Positions 52,801-64,000 of a stretch of 64,000 bases of DNA are shown here, one piece after another (the first letter of the stretch is position 1; every line of letters starts with the position of its first letter). The stretch is from Karstenula rhodostoma CBS 690.94. Its lineage: Eukaryota; Ascomycota; Dothideomycetes; Pleosporales; Didymosphaeriaceae. The translations under genes and the position numbers were made by a program. The notes beneath the pieces are model-generated. The model searched no databases, had not been told where the DNA came from, and saw nothing but the letters and a program-made list of their open reading frames with translations. Where the stretch lies: assembly GCA_010093485.1 (NCBI GenBank), contig MU001498.1, forward strand, positions 797,697-861,696, in the 5' to 3' direction.

Positions 52801-53234
52801 AACATCGTAAATTTCTCGATATTTCATGGTCAAAGGTCCTTAGGACGTACCAAAAGAAGAAACTTGATTGGTCCCCATACAAAAGCTACCATATCAGACA
52901 CATTGAGAAAAATCTCTATGGTTTTCGAGAGCTGGTTCATGGCTTCAAGAAAAGACTGTATTCGACCAAGATTGACCATAGACTTTGTTTGCTCTTGTGC
53001 ATATTGAATGCGCAAAATTTCATGACAGACTTCCTCATACGTCGTGCTCCGGAATGCGGTGAGATCAGTTCCCGTCAATCGCGCTCTGAACCTGCGCACG
53101 GCTGCGTCTAATGCATCACTTCCAGTAGCATTGTTCTGCTGTCCGACCAGCGTTGACTGCTGCGATAATGCGCCTGTGGATGCGCGACCGACTTGGCTGT
53201 TGGGGTAGGAGGACGCGGGAATGTTGCCAGCCAT
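49896..53234 (-). CDS. NACHT (STAND/NLR-like) protein with C2H2 zinc fingers
   Basis: Nine exons: 53234-52851, 52797-52605, 52552-52214, 52157-52113, 52059-51454, 51407-51296, 51234-50977, 50931-50197 and 50145-49896 (973 aa). All joins keep frame; introns are 45-61 nt. N-terminal helical domain (about 40-190) with FVWGPIKFLLL, typical of fungal STAND proteins. Then the NACHT ATPase: Walker A GMPGAGKT (about 315-322, split by an intron) and Walker B MFIIIDGLDEC (about 410-420). Then a helical region with LLGWMVCAQRQLAWREI. The C-terminus has four C2H2 fingers (about 834-965), the last two canonical (CPLCGKSF...H, CEECGKAF...H). Such proteins are the fungal counterparts of immune NLRs and some control heterokaryon incompatibility; zinc fingers in place of WD/ankyrin repeats suggest nucleic-acid or protein binding. 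Its own ligand is unknown. Confidence 0.88.
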
Positions 53235-53632
53235 GATGATGGTCGTAGACACGGCACGTAAGCATTTAGCACGAACTGAGGGTTAGATGATGGATATAGA
53301 GCAGACTACAACGCGAAGGTGCGTGATAAGACGAAGGCGACACGATGTCGGCTCAGCGAGGCTGAGGAACCGGTCAAGACCCTTGTCTGTGGCGCGTTGC
53401 ATGGAAAGCTTAGCCACTGCCTCGGTGGCGCCCATTGGGCAAATTCCAGCGCTTCGGCGGTGAGGCTGATTCCAAGACACGTCTGCTGAAACAAAAAGAG
53501 AGCCCTGGGCGACTCAACGGGAGCCCACTGCAAAGACTTAGATGGTGCGCACCACCATTCCTTGACGTCGAGTTCACCGGGAAGTGGGTCCGCCAAGTTC
53601 TTTAGCGCGCACGCTAAGCTCCCGTTGCCGCT
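53235..53632. promoter_or_regulatory. Divergent NACHT/SNF2 promoter region
   Basis: 398 bp between start codons of the NACHT gene (-) and the SNF2-RING gene (+). No element called. Confidence 0.4.
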
Positions 53633-56600
53633 ATGTCTCTCAAGCGTCTGCTCAACCCTGACGACGGTGCGAACGAACATGTGGGCCCTCGTCCATTACA
53701 AGGCTGGGATGAATATGGAGTCCCGGTTGAGCAAGTTCTCCGCCATAGGTCTGACGCCTGAACTAACGACATTATAGAGTCGCACCAGTCTTGCTGGAAA
53801 CTAGCTGGGAGAACTGCGTTACCGACATGTTTTCTCTGGACAGCCTGCCAGACATTCTCGGGCCAGATGAAATCGATCCTTACAGCCAGCAAGATGATTT
53901 TAGCGTAGATGGGAAAGCATCCCTTCTATTTGTAGAAGAACAAGTTCAACGGTGGGCTAAAGACCATGTCTCTTCTCAGCTCACATCTTCACCTGTTTCT
54001 CAAGATTGCGACGAGGAGAAAATATGTTACGGACTGGTACGAGTACTGATAACATTTATAGGAGTCCGCTAAAATGAACAGATTACACATACCCCAGTCA
54101 AGCTCGTCGGCGATATGTCCATCGTGGATTCGAAACTAGCGTCGGGAGGCGGTCATCCAGTTCCAGGACACTTTCAGATGGTAATCACTAAGACCGAAGA
54201 CCGATATATGGTTGGTTTCGCAGACGGGACGCTACTGGGGGAGGCTAATGCTCTTCTGGAAGAAGCCCTTGAAAGGATTGAGGAGCAAAGACACCACGTT
54301 GACTTAGAGGCATTCGCCCCCATAAGACCTATCCGGGAAACTATATCCCGAGCTACAAAGGAAAAAGAGGCGGTCGTCAGAGTCCACATCAACATATACG
54401 GTCCCCGTAACGTCGCACAAGAGATTGGCTCAGTCCTTTCCTGTAAGAAGATATATCTACAACGACCTGACTATACTAAGCCAGGAGTGGCATACGACAA
54501 TCCCCACATTTTGAAACTCGGGAACTTCCAACACCCCTTCAATGGCCAGGACGTTGAAATGCGCACGGAAAATCAACCAGAGAGTGAAGTTGCAAAAGCG
54601 GATGCCTTTCAGAAAACGATCGATACTATATACTCTTCGCTTACACGGGGCCAAACTCTTGCTAGGTTGGAGGGTGACGACCGTCTCAAGACTCAGCTCT
54701 TGACGCATCAAAAGCAAGCGCTAGACTTCATGTCACAGCGAGAGAATGGCCCGATACCGGAGAAATTCCGTCTTTGGGTGCCTAGCGAACAAGATGGGAG
54801 ACCGTGCCAACGCCACATCATAACCAACAACGCGTCCCTATCGGAATATCCTGAAACAGGAGGCGGAATACTTGCTGATGAGATGGGAATGGGGAAAAGC
54901 TTAAGCATTCTAGCATTAATGTTGCGCACGCTTGGTGATGGCCATAAGTGGGCATCAGAGCACGACGGCATGCTAAACAACGGCTCCAACCATTACAAGC
55001 CGCGTAGACGCTCGCGAGCCACGTTGGTTATTGCCTCCTCTGACCTCATGATCAACGAGTGGTTCCAAGAAATGAAGATACACTTTAGAGCTCAGATCTA
55101 CGGTGCTCTTCGAACCATCAAGTATCACGGAACAAACCGTGAGTCAAATATCGACACCTTGGCCGAATCCGACATTGTGGTTACCACATATCATACCCTC
55201 TATATGGATTCTCGACGAGGCAAGAACCCATTGCGCGACGTTGAATGGTACAGGCTGGTGCTCGATGAGGCGCATATCATTCGTCGGCTCTCGACAGTGT
55301 TCTACCGTACTGTTGCCGAGTTGAAAGCACGATCACGCTGGTGCTTAACTGGCACCCCTATTCAGAACCGGCTAGAGGACATTGGCTCCTTGTTCGCTTT
55401 CATCCGCATCATTCCATTCAACAATCCGTCGAATTTTCGCAAGTACGTTTGTGTGCCCTTTGATGAAGGTGGAAAACGCCGTGATCTTGCGATCGAACGT
55501 TTCACTCGATTGCTTGATTCACTTTGCCTGCGGAGAACAAAGGACCTGCTACATTTGCCTGAACAGCATGCTCGTGTCCGCAAGCTGGATTTCTCACCGG
55601 AGGAGAGGATGCAATACGAACAAACGACGAAGATCATGCTCCGGGCTGCTAAGAACCAGGTGGGGGGCTTTGACCAAAAGAGTACACTTTGCCTATTTCA
55701 TGTCCAACTACAGTTGCGCATCCTGTGCAACCACGGCACGTTCCAACAGCCATTTTCATGGAACAGGAGAAAGATGCATCTGTTAGATGAAAGGGAAGAT
55801 ATGGAAGCTTCATTGGGTAGGGACGGTGAGGTTACTTGCTCAGTCTGCAAGCAAACCATGCCTCTGATCGGAGCAGGCTCGATGTTTCGACGCTTTCATG
55901 AGCATTGTCGCCACGTACTCTGCTCCGAATGCATGGAAGAGAGTATGCCCGAAGTACAGCCGGGTACAGCAACAAGCTGCCCTTTGTGCTCATCGCTGTG
56001 GAAGATGCACTCTCGCTCCGCCGACGGCACACACTCCCAACAGGATGACAATTATTTCCAGGCCCAGGGAAAATCGTCCAAGATAGAAGCATTGATGGAG
56101 GATGTGAAAGTTGATATCTGGTCAACGAAGAGGTATGCATCCCACGCATCGCCAATACTGTAGCGAGACGTTGGTACTGATTTGAGGCATGCAGCATCAT
56201 CTTCTCTTGCTGGACGCACACTCTCGACCTCATCGGATCTGCCCTAGGACAAATTAACATCGCCTTTCGACGAATAGATGGCGAATGCCCTACTGCTAAG
56301 CGCGAAAAGATCCTGGATGAATTTGCTCACGACCCTTCACTGCGCGTTTTAATCATGACTACGGGAACAGGAGCTGTCGGGTACAAGTGTGCTCCTATTC
56401 GATCGTCACAACACGCTAAACATCTCTAGGCTGAATCTTGCTACAGCCAATCGTGTTTTCTTGGTCGAACCCCAATGGAACCCAAGTGTAGAAAACCAAG
56501 CCATCGCGCGAGCGCTGCGTCTCGGGCAAGAGCAAGCAGTTCTAGTAACTCGATACGTCGTAAACGGCACAGTTGAGCAGGTGAGCTAAACCTTACCCAC

Positions 56601-56688
56601 TGTGTAGTAAGATTTGTTGTTAACCAAGTAGGATATGCGCTCGGTTCAAGATCAAAAGTTAACAAAGGCTGGTATGATGTGGGAATAG
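53633..56688 (+). CDS. SNF2-family ATPase with RING finger (Rad5/Rad16-like)
   Basis: Six exons: 53633-53748, 53805-54036, 54082-56132, 56195-56380, 56430-56580 and 56632-56688 (930 aa). SNF2 motifs: ILADEMGMGKS (about 379-389), VLDEAH (about 509-514), LTGTPIQNR (about 538-546), and, in the C-terminal lobe, TTGTGAVGLNL and ENQAIARALRLGQ. A C3HC4 RING-like finger sits between the lobes (about 702-752: CSVC...CRHVLCSEC...CPLC), the arrangement of Rad5, Rad16 and HLTF, which combine DNA translocation with ubiquitin ligation in repair. The first intron is uncertain: the nearest acceptor would make it only 29 nt, so the acceptor at 53804 (56 nt) was used. No HIRAN domain seen in the N-terminus. 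Confidence 0.87.
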
Positions 56689-57431
56689 CGTCACTCTCTC
56701 GTGCTGCGCTGGCTTTTCTCATTCGCAAGCATTATATCCGGATTCTCCAGGTGATGACTCTTGTACCGCTGTACAACCGACATTCGGTTCTTGCTCACTT
56801 ATAATAATATCGTTTAACTCCAGAAGTCACCCGTGATCTACTCGTATAATACTCAGAAAACGGTTGGGTACAATCGGTCCATTTATTGCCTATCTCGGGA
56901 TATCAAAGCGTACCCTAAAGCAGGTGCTCTGCGAAGTCTCATGTGAAGCGGAAATATGGGGATCCCGGGGTCGTGGAAGACAATAGGGAGGCGCCCGCGA
57001 GGAGGAGGGAGTGTAGAGGTGATCAGTGGGTGAGTCAGGTGTGAACCGTGGCTCTGGGAATTTCGTCGTCTCAACCATCTTAACACTGCTACTCCAGCAC
57101 CATAACGTAGAACCTTCTCTCACTATTAAAGATATCTTACCAACTCTGGTTGACCTGCAAACGCCTCTCCTGTGAGGTCAATCCTGATCTGGTTAGCGCG
57201 TCTTCCTCGGCACCTTCCCGATATTTTATCACGCCTGCAGTTTCTGTCTATAGTCGCAGCCTCTGCGTCATACACCAAAGCCAGATCGCATGTCAAGTTC
57301 ACCCGTTGTGCAATCAAGGTGTGGTAGCAGGTGCACACTTGTCTGTCCAATCGAGCAGCTCCATCGCTAATAGTCAGATAGAGTCTGAACGTCGCCGCAC
57401 CAGTTCATAAGCGCAACCGAAACTCTTAATA
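56689..57431. repeat. Intergenic with repeat copy 1 (56958-57106)
   Basis: A ~150-bp sequence (GTCGTGGAAGACAATAGGGA, GGCGCCCGCGAGGAGGAGGG, ACCGTGGCTCTGGGA, CTCAACCATCT, AACACTGCT) recurs in the same orientation at 60427-60594. The two copies bracket the SET-MYND gene. No gene within the interval. Confidence 0.75.
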
Positions 57432-59230
57432 ATGGACCTAGACAACACGCACATGTTCGATGTGCGCGACGTGGACGGCAAAGGCAAGGGACTCTTCGCA
57501 ACTCGACTCGTTCCAAAGGGCACTTGTATACTCTCTGAAACTCCAGTCATCACTGTACCGGTATCTCCGTCCACAAACGACTTGAAAACCCTGTGGATCG
57601 ATGTGACAAATCTTCCAGGCGAGCAACGGCACGCATTTGAATCTCTTTCCAATTGCCATCCGTACGAGAATATCTTCACTCAGTATTTGAGTATCGTGCG
57701 AACGAATTGCTTCAGCACGTATGAAGACAGCGCTAGCGTCTGCCTCGTTGCAAGTCGCATCAACCATGCTTGCGACGCCAATGCACAGCACACCTGGAAT
57801 GACAAATTGGACAAGATAATGGTCCATGCGCTCAGAAATATCGCTGAGGATGAAGAGATTACAACCAACTACATGGGGCGCGAGCATACTCGTCAAGAGC
57901 GCCAGGAACAACTTAAGGAGATATACAAATTTGAGTGTTCTTGTGAGCTTTGTTCTTTACCTCCAGTATTGAGCGAAGCCGCCGATCGGAAAGTATTGCG
58001 AGCTCGTAAGCTGTGGGCAAACTTCCAAGTGGAAGACGGACAAACACGCCACTTATCCAACCCTCTGCAACGTTTGTGGCGCCTAGAAGAGATAGCTCGC
58101 CATAGGGCGGAGTTGGGTTCCTGTACCCAAATGCACGACACACACGTGGAAGCTTCTGCGCTAGCGCTTTCACACAGCGACTTAGCACGAGGCAAAGTTT
58201 TCCTTGAAAGGGCGTACACCTCTTACGTTATTGAACACGGTGACGACGACAAGCTAACCTCTACTCTCCGAGCTCGCTTACAAGACCTCACGAGCTCTGA
58301 TTGTTATGGCCAATCGACGAGATGGCAAACCGGTGAGGCCGATGTCCCTCCCAAGAACTCCCCAGTCCCGTTCGAGGAGTGGTTATGGAAGAAGGAAGAA
58401 GATAAGCCAAAGACAGGTTTGTTCGCAGATCTCTGGGATCGCAGTACTTTCCTCGGCATTGGCGGATTACCCACTGAAGGGCTCTTCGACGTTGAATACC
58501 ACCAGGATGCTTCTATGGGTCAATCCAAGCCAAAGCGTCACTGGTGTTTTGTGGGAGAGATCATCGACAAGGCAGCACCAGGAGGACAACTACAGCTTAT
58601 AGTCAAGGATGTGGACAATCATATCACAGGCGTCTTCTTCCACGATCGTCACAAGGGCGAAACGTTGTCCGATACCCTGAGAATCAACGCTACAATTGTG
58701 GTACTATACGCACAACGCGCACAATCTGATGCAGGAGCGGTCGTTAAGGTGAGAAACACAAGCATAATCAGGGTAAGCAAATCTGTTACCGTCCTCAGAT
58801 GAACTAAATGAAGCTGACATTGTGAAGGACTTCCACGTGCCACTGAAGAAATTACTAGGGTTGAGTAGTCGGCTCCTCAAGTACGCAACGCCGCACGATA
58901 GTCTCCGTACTTGTCACGGTTGCGCGAGGGAAGGCTCGCTTTCACTCAAGTGCGGACGGTGTGGCTTGTTCTGGTATTGCGACAGTGTAAGACTACTTGA
59001 CCCCGAAGATCAAGAGCGAAGTGCTGATCCAAGCGTGACAGAAATGCCAAATGACGGGCTGGAATAACAGAAACCACAAAACCGACTGCAAGATACTGAG
59101 GAATGACGATGTGCGTAGTCTATTTACTTTCCGGTGGCATGAGTTCGAAGAACCAGTCCGCTTTCCACTTCCTGCATCCGATGAAAGGATGGAGGATCTT
59201 ACCGAGAAGGCTAGCAAGATCACTGTTTAG
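57432..59230 (+). CDS. SET-MYND protein (putative lysine methyltransferase)
   Basis: Three exons: 57432-58748, 58828-58986 and 59042-59230 (554 aa), joined in phase 0 throughout. The SET domain spans about 8-160: GKGLFATRLVPKGTCIL, SRINHACDANAQHTW (the NHxC/N motif) and AEDEEITTNY (active-site Tyr), followed by the post-SET cysteines CSCELC. The C-terminus has a MYND zinc finger (about 468-510: CHGCAR...CGRC...YC...KCQ...HKTDC), split by the last intron. The middle (about 180-430) is an extra domain with Trp-rich segments. SMYD-type enzymes put MYND inside SET; here it follows SET, as in several fungal proteins. Substrate unknown. The gene is bracketed by two direct repeat copies, which suggests local insertion or transposition. 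Confidence 0.87.
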
Positions 59231-60426
59231 TGATCAATGGGAGCAGGTCGGAAGATTAATGCTTTTTGTTTGTGCTCTACGGATGGTGATTTGATTTTCA
59301 AAGTCGGCTATCAAAGAAACAGAGATGGCAGGACTGCGCATCCTAGTGGACGTGCTCTGAAGTCTCGGTCTGATGGTTCATTAGACTTCGATGATTTGGA
59401 ATCTTTTATTCTACGCACTAGGTCAAAGGTCTAAACACTGCTCTGCTACTCATGGAGGAACACAGTGTTCTTAGACTTTTAACCAAACGATGTATTACAA
59501 TCTTGACCACAGTTGGCATTGTAAGGCTCCACAGAATTGTATGCTAACCATACCGAATGATGTTTGTTTTCTTCATCAACGTAACGTATCTTTTGCCCAT
59601 AGACTGCTTTCTTGTTGCCGCATCATCATGTTAACCCCGAAATTTTCCTTTTAGTCACAACAATCGCTCTTGAAGCTTCTCAATTTCTGGGTTCCAGCAT
59701 GCAGATACCGGTCCCATCACCACTGGTGCTCAGAATGGCCTCTGCCCGACTCTAAGGTTGCAGGGCAAGCTCCGACCGGTAAGGCCTTTTCTCGTACACA
59801 TCTCTGGGGTAACACCGCATCTTCAGGCATGCGGGGTAATTCATGTGCCACCGAATCATTAGTTTTTGTCACGAACGCATGGAACCTATGCCAAAAACTC
59901 CATCTCCTGCGGGGATAGCCTCACTGACTACTTGGACATCTTTGTGATCTAACTTTGGCGCGGTTAGGACTGCTTATCAATGCTAAATTTTGCAGTGTCG
60001 TAGAGCTCGGCTATACAAGGCGCCGTGTCTGATTCATTGCATCCTCATTGCCGGTTCGGTTGCTGGGTTTACAGCCCCAACCCAACATCCTGGATTGACC
60101 GGTGTTTCAACCTCACCAAATATCGTCGATCAGATTCTCTCTTCGGCCCTAAGGATTGCAGTATCGGCCTTTAGCGCTCAGCCCACCAGCAAATACGACC
60201 CCAGTCTCACCGGTATATCAGCCACGAAATTTTGTTATTGGAAAAGACTCTGCATTTGTAGTGCAAGGCAGAGACTTGTTGCAAGGCCTTTCCCCTTTTG
60301 ATATAAATTTAGTGCCCAGGCAATCTCTTGTTACCTCTTCGTTGGGGCTAAGGATTGCAGTGCAGTTGGCGAAACCGCTCCTCGAGCGAGTGCCATTGGT
60401 CCGCACGTTAATTTTTGGAGTCATGT
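59231..60426. other. Intergenic, weak repeats only
   Basis: No gene-like frame. A short phrase GCTAAGGATTGCAGT or near-copies occurs at ~60150, 60349 and 60905 with ~200-bp or greater spacing. Possibly a transposon remnant; nothing more can be said. Confidence 0.35.
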
Positions 60427-60594
60427 GGGGGTCCCGGAGTCGTGGAAGACAATAGGGAGGCGCCCGTGGGTGCCCGTTGGGAGGGCGCCCGCGAGGAGGA
60501 GGGAGTGTTGGGGTAATCGGTGGGGTGAGTTACGTGTGACCGTGGCTCTGGGATTATCGTCGCCTCAACCATCTCAACACTGCTTCTCAACCAC
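60427..60594 (+). repeat. Repeat copy 2
   Basis: Direct copy of the sequence at 56958-57106. It differs by an internal duplication of GGGAGGCGCCC-type sequence (about 60458-60482) and scattered substitutions. The same phrase order is kept, ending CTCAACCATCTCAACACTGCT. Confidence 0.75.
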
Positions 60595-61610
60595 ATGGAA
60601 CAGAACAGATCATCTTTGGAGTCAACGCTTCCCCAACATCCCTTGCCTCGGAATATGTATTTTGAATTTTCTTGAGATTTTCTGCGGTGTAAACAGAATG
60701 ACTAGAATATTACCTGCGGCGCTAGGCCAAGACGGGACGTGTCACGTGCAGTTAGGCAGACCTTACCTTGCCAGGTCAGTGCGGAAGGAAGCAGTGGCCG
60801 CAACAAGTGAGGCAAAATTCAATATCGAGCCTCTTAAGTCCAGGAAGCTATTCAAGGCAATTTAATCTCTTCGGATGAACATCCCCGACGAGACCCTTCG
60901 TGTACGCTAAAGATTGCCGTGCAAACCGTCCACCTCTCCACAGTGGAAACGGCAGTGGCGGCAGTGGAGAGTGTGATAGGCGCATCCTGACAGCTGATTG
61001 GCTGGCTCTCTCGCATCATATGTGGAACGGCATGCAGGTGAGACGGAATTTACCGCCATCGAAAACCGGTAAATCACATGTCTCCGTCAAATGCGTGTGG
61101 AGACAAAGGTGCGGGTGGATTGGACTTCACGAAAAGAGTCGTATGGCAATTATGCGTCATGGCGAGCTCCACTATAGTATAATACTATGCTGATGTATTG
61201 GTACTACTGCTATCATTATATACGGCGTTGGAGAAGTCATTATCTGCGAGCTCTAGATTTGAGACATTCGATGTTGATGATGGTCGATTCGGGTATGAAT
61301 TTACTACCATACCCCCGGACCGGGTAACGCTTTCTTTAAGGAGAAGAAGGCTACCTTGTTGTGTGAATGCCATTAGGTGCCAGAACCAAGTGGCGTACCA
61401 GAGAACTGCATTCAGGCCTGCTGCATTCCGCACTTCATAAATGGACGAAGTACTTTGATATGGCGAGCTTGGTTGGCGTACGCATGGGAAGGGCACACGC
61501 ATACACGGCACTTGGACTTGGACCATGCACTTGTTCCTTCAACGACTGCAATTTTCAAGATATGTACCCCTCATCGCCCCCTCGCTCCCTGGGTGCAACC
61601 CATCCCACAT
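60595..61610. other. Intergenic, no gene seen
   Basis: Downstream flank of the P450 gene. A short tandem CGGCAGTGGCGGCAGTGG occurs near 60951. Nothing else supported. Confidence 0.4.
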
Positions 61611-63877
61611 CTACATTATCTTCTCCATCTCCTGCGCATCATCCGCCTCCCACGGGTACTTCTCCTCGCTCTTCTCAATCAACTGTCTGTGCTTCTCGCT
61701 GCGCGGCGCAATGTTCGTCTTGTAAGGGATCGGGTGGCTGATGATGCCGGGCTCGAACTTGAGCGCGGGCTTCTCGGACTCCGAGATGGGGGTTACGTTG
61801 AAGACAGCGAGGGACTGTGCGATGGTGATGAAGAGCGCGTTGTCGGCGACGTAGCGGCCGGGGCAGATGCGTCGGCCTGCGGTGGGGGGTTAGTATATGT
61901 GTGGGAGGGGGCGGGGGCGGGGAGAAAGAAGGTAGAGGGTAGAGGGGGTGAGGGAAAGGAGGCTTACCGTAGCCAAAGATGAAGTTCCGGGGGTCGGGCT
62001 CGGGCTTGTGCGTGGGCGTCTCGAGGAAGCGCTCTGGTCTGAAAGCCATGGGGTCGGGGTAGACGGCCGGGTCGTGCGTGAACCACCTATGCATCCCGCG
62101 TTGTCAGCACAAAATACTCGCCTCACTACTCCCGCTGGGATAGAAAAACGTCATCCGAGCATCGATGCCACAGGCACCAGTTTTTCAAATGCCACCTCAC
62201 AACATGCGGAATGGGAAACGCAAGTCAGACAACCACACTGCTAACGTACCATGTGTTCGGCAGCAAAATCGAGCCCTTGGGGATCCTGTACCCCTGGCAC
62301 ATGTCCTCGGCGTCGCTCGTGTGCGGAAGCCCCATGGGGACGACGGGGTGCCAGCGGTGCGTCTCGAGCATCACGGCGTGGATGTAGGGCAGGTTGTCTT
62401 TGTCGGCGGCGATGGGAAGGCGCTCGGAGCCAACGACGCGGTCGAGTTCTTCTTGGGCGCGCGCTTGCACTTCGGGGAAGAGGGTCATGGCGAGGAAGAA
62501 GGTCATGAGTGAGGAGACGGTCTGGTTAACATCACGTCAGTAGGGTATCCTTCCGTGAAGACGATCACGAGGAAAGAAAGCAGACGTGCGTGGGATATGG
62601 TAGGGTGATGAGAGCTGAGGGGAGGGGGGGTTACGCACGGTATCAGCGCCGCCGGTGAACAGCGACAAGGCGGTCCACTTGTGGACGTGATCCATGTACT
62701 CGTCGGTGCCCTCAGATTCGATAGCTTGGGAAAGGACAGAGGTTCGGGCTTTCTTCTCTTGCATTTGCTGCTTTACGAAGGTATAGGGCTTGTCGGCGCA
62801 GTCCATGAGGATTTTGCGCATTTCGCGGCCGGTTCTACGGTAGGCGGTGCCGGGGAAGCCATCGGGGAGGTACTTCACTGGTAACTGTTAGAGAAAGTGC
62901 TGTCGTCGTCTTGAAATGTATTGATCATTGGTCTTCGAAGGGCAAGCGTCCTTTTCTAACAAGTTCTTCTGACAAGTAATGGGAGGCAGAAAATTGGTAG
63001 CGTTGGTTGACATCAAGAAGACTTGGCTCAGAGGCCGACGTTACAAGTCACAACTGTAGATATCGTCGGATCGACACCGCTACGCCTTAAAACTGTATGC
63101 ATGTGTGGAGAGGAAGAGAAAGAGGCTTACAGAACGGAAACATGTCGATAGCCCACTTTCCGGGCACGGTCGACTCCGCAAAGGTCCACATTGCTTTTCC
63201 AACGAGGTCAACAAGAGCATCTTTACCACGATTCTTTGGGATATAGCCATAGGTAATCTTCAAGATAACGGCTCCAGCTTCAGTGCGGATATGGTCGAAT
63301 AACTCATCAGGAGAATCAAGTATGTTCATCAAGAAATGCGCAGCCTCTTCTTCCTGGACACGATCGAAAATGGAAACAGACACATTTGTGCTTGCAACCT
63401 GAGTGATATTCTTACGAAGACTTTTCCAGTAGTCATTGTACGGGGTCATAGCAGCCGCATTTTCCCACCCGACCAGATCGCAACTGAAGTTCTGGTGAGG
63501 GCGCGACGAGTGGATACTGGAGCGATCACGCAAAAGCTCAAATGCAACTTTAGGGTCGTTCAAGATAACCATGGTCTGACCCAACACAGTGACAGAGCTA
63601 ATTGGGCCTGCAGGGTCACCACGTGGTCAGCTGTTCTGTCTCTGAAGTAGAGCCAGGCTTGCGTGTTGTACTCACCGTATTTGTCTTTATGCTCTAACCA
63701 GTGGTGGCATTCCAAAACGCCGGGTTTGGGCATATCACTGATATTTCCGACAACCGGCAGGCCTTTAGGCCCTGGCGGTAGACGTCGCGCATCGCCTTCT
63801 CCCTTCAGTAACGTACGTATAACATATGCAATGAATAAACCGAAAACGCCAAGGGCGAATGTCGATGCGAATCCCAT
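61611..63877 (-). CDS. Cytochrome P450 monooxygenase
   Basis: Six exons: 63877-63676, 63607-63131, 62877-62639, 62521-62250, 62086-61968 and 61876-61611 (524 aa, usual P450 length). The ATG at 63877 starts an N-terminal membrane anchor (about 2-20), then the PPGP hinge ([14 protein letters not shown], about 36). I-helix GGADT (split by intron 3), K-helix ETHR, FRPERF, and heme loop [11 protein letters not shown] with the axial Cys, split by intron 5. All hallmark residues are present, so it should be active. It inserts one oxygen from O2 into an organic substrate at the ER, using CPR electrons; the substrate is unknown. Introns 2 to 5 are long (253, 117, 163 and 91 nt) for this window. Confidence 0.93.
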
Positions 63878-64000
63878 GCTGACTGCCCGTGTGCGTGAGC
63901 GAAGATGGAGATGCGGGGAGAAAGACCGAAAGAGCAACAACGACCCAGCAGATGGTATATGCACAGCGGCGCTGCACGGTCACAGCATGCCTTCGTGATT
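63878..64000. other. Upstream of P450, window edge
   Basis: Only 123 bases; the P450 frame stays open upstream to a GTG but has no ATG there. Confidence 0.4.

Noticed and set aside
62878..63130. 253-nt P450 intron as an introner copy
   Set aside because: No similarity to either family by eye and no clear terminal inverted repeats; left as an ordinary long intron.
61611..63877. Secondary-metabolite cluster around the P450
   Set aside because: No backbone synthase, transporter or pathway regulator lies nearby within the window; one P450 is not a cluster.
1..64000. CRISPR arrays, operons, riboswitches or prokaryotic elements
   Set aside because: The sequence is fungal nuclear DNA; none of these is expected and none was seen.

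Overview
The window is nuclear DNA of a filamentous ascomycete (Pezizomycotina), most likely a dothideomycete. The signs are short spliceosomal introns (mostly 45-65 nt, GT-AG, with CTAAC/CTGAC-like branch sites), ascomycete housekeeping genes, a fungal-type NACHT protein, and introns that look like dispersed introner-like elements. Gene models were built by eye from splice sites and reading-frame phase; exon coordinates are given in each entry.

Layout. 1-4.9 kb is gene-poor: a ~170-bp tandem array, a ~195-bp tandem array, and a row of tRNA-like (SINE-like) Pol III units. 5.4-7.5 kb (-) is a Mei2-type RRM gene. 7.5-13.7 kb is sparse, with one two-exon hypothetical gene, a partial gene model and microsatellites. 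13.7-15.8 kb (-) is a sugar-transporter pseudogene whose middle ~650 bp is inverted in place. 16.8-25.4 kb is dense housekeeping: RAI1 (-), a hypothetical gene (+), SEC15 (-), LYS9 (+), GET4 (-). 26.7-29.2 kb (+) is a membrane protein gene with three unusually long introns, one about 88% identical to an intron of the transporter pseudogene and two carrying the same inverted-repeat element in opposite orientations. 29.9 kb holds an intron-containing tRNA-Gly(CCC) and duplicated sequence. 31-44.6 kb is again dense: inositol-polyphosphate 5-phosphatase (-), DCP1 (+), mitoribosomal mS33 (-), RNase III (+), FAT1-like acyl-CoA synthetase (+), an OTT_1508-like deaminase (-) and a stand-alone GAR synthetase (+). 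44.6-49.9 kb is repeat-rich and gene-poor. 49.9-56.7 kb is a divergent pair: a NACHT/STAND protein with C-terminal C2H2 fingers (-) and a SNF2-RING ATPase (+). 57.4-59.2 kb (+) is a SET-MYND gene bracketed by two direct copies of a ~150-bp repeat. 61.6-63.9 kb (-) is a cytochrome P450.

Most genes sit in divergent pairs with 180-400 bp between start codons (RAI1/hypothetical, SEC15/LYS9, 5-phosphatase/DCP1, mS33/RNase III, deaminase/GARS, NACHT/SNF2). There is no obvious biosynthetic cluster. The most interesting content is the mobile-intron signal, the intragenic inversion, and the NACHT-zinc-finger/SNF2 locus.
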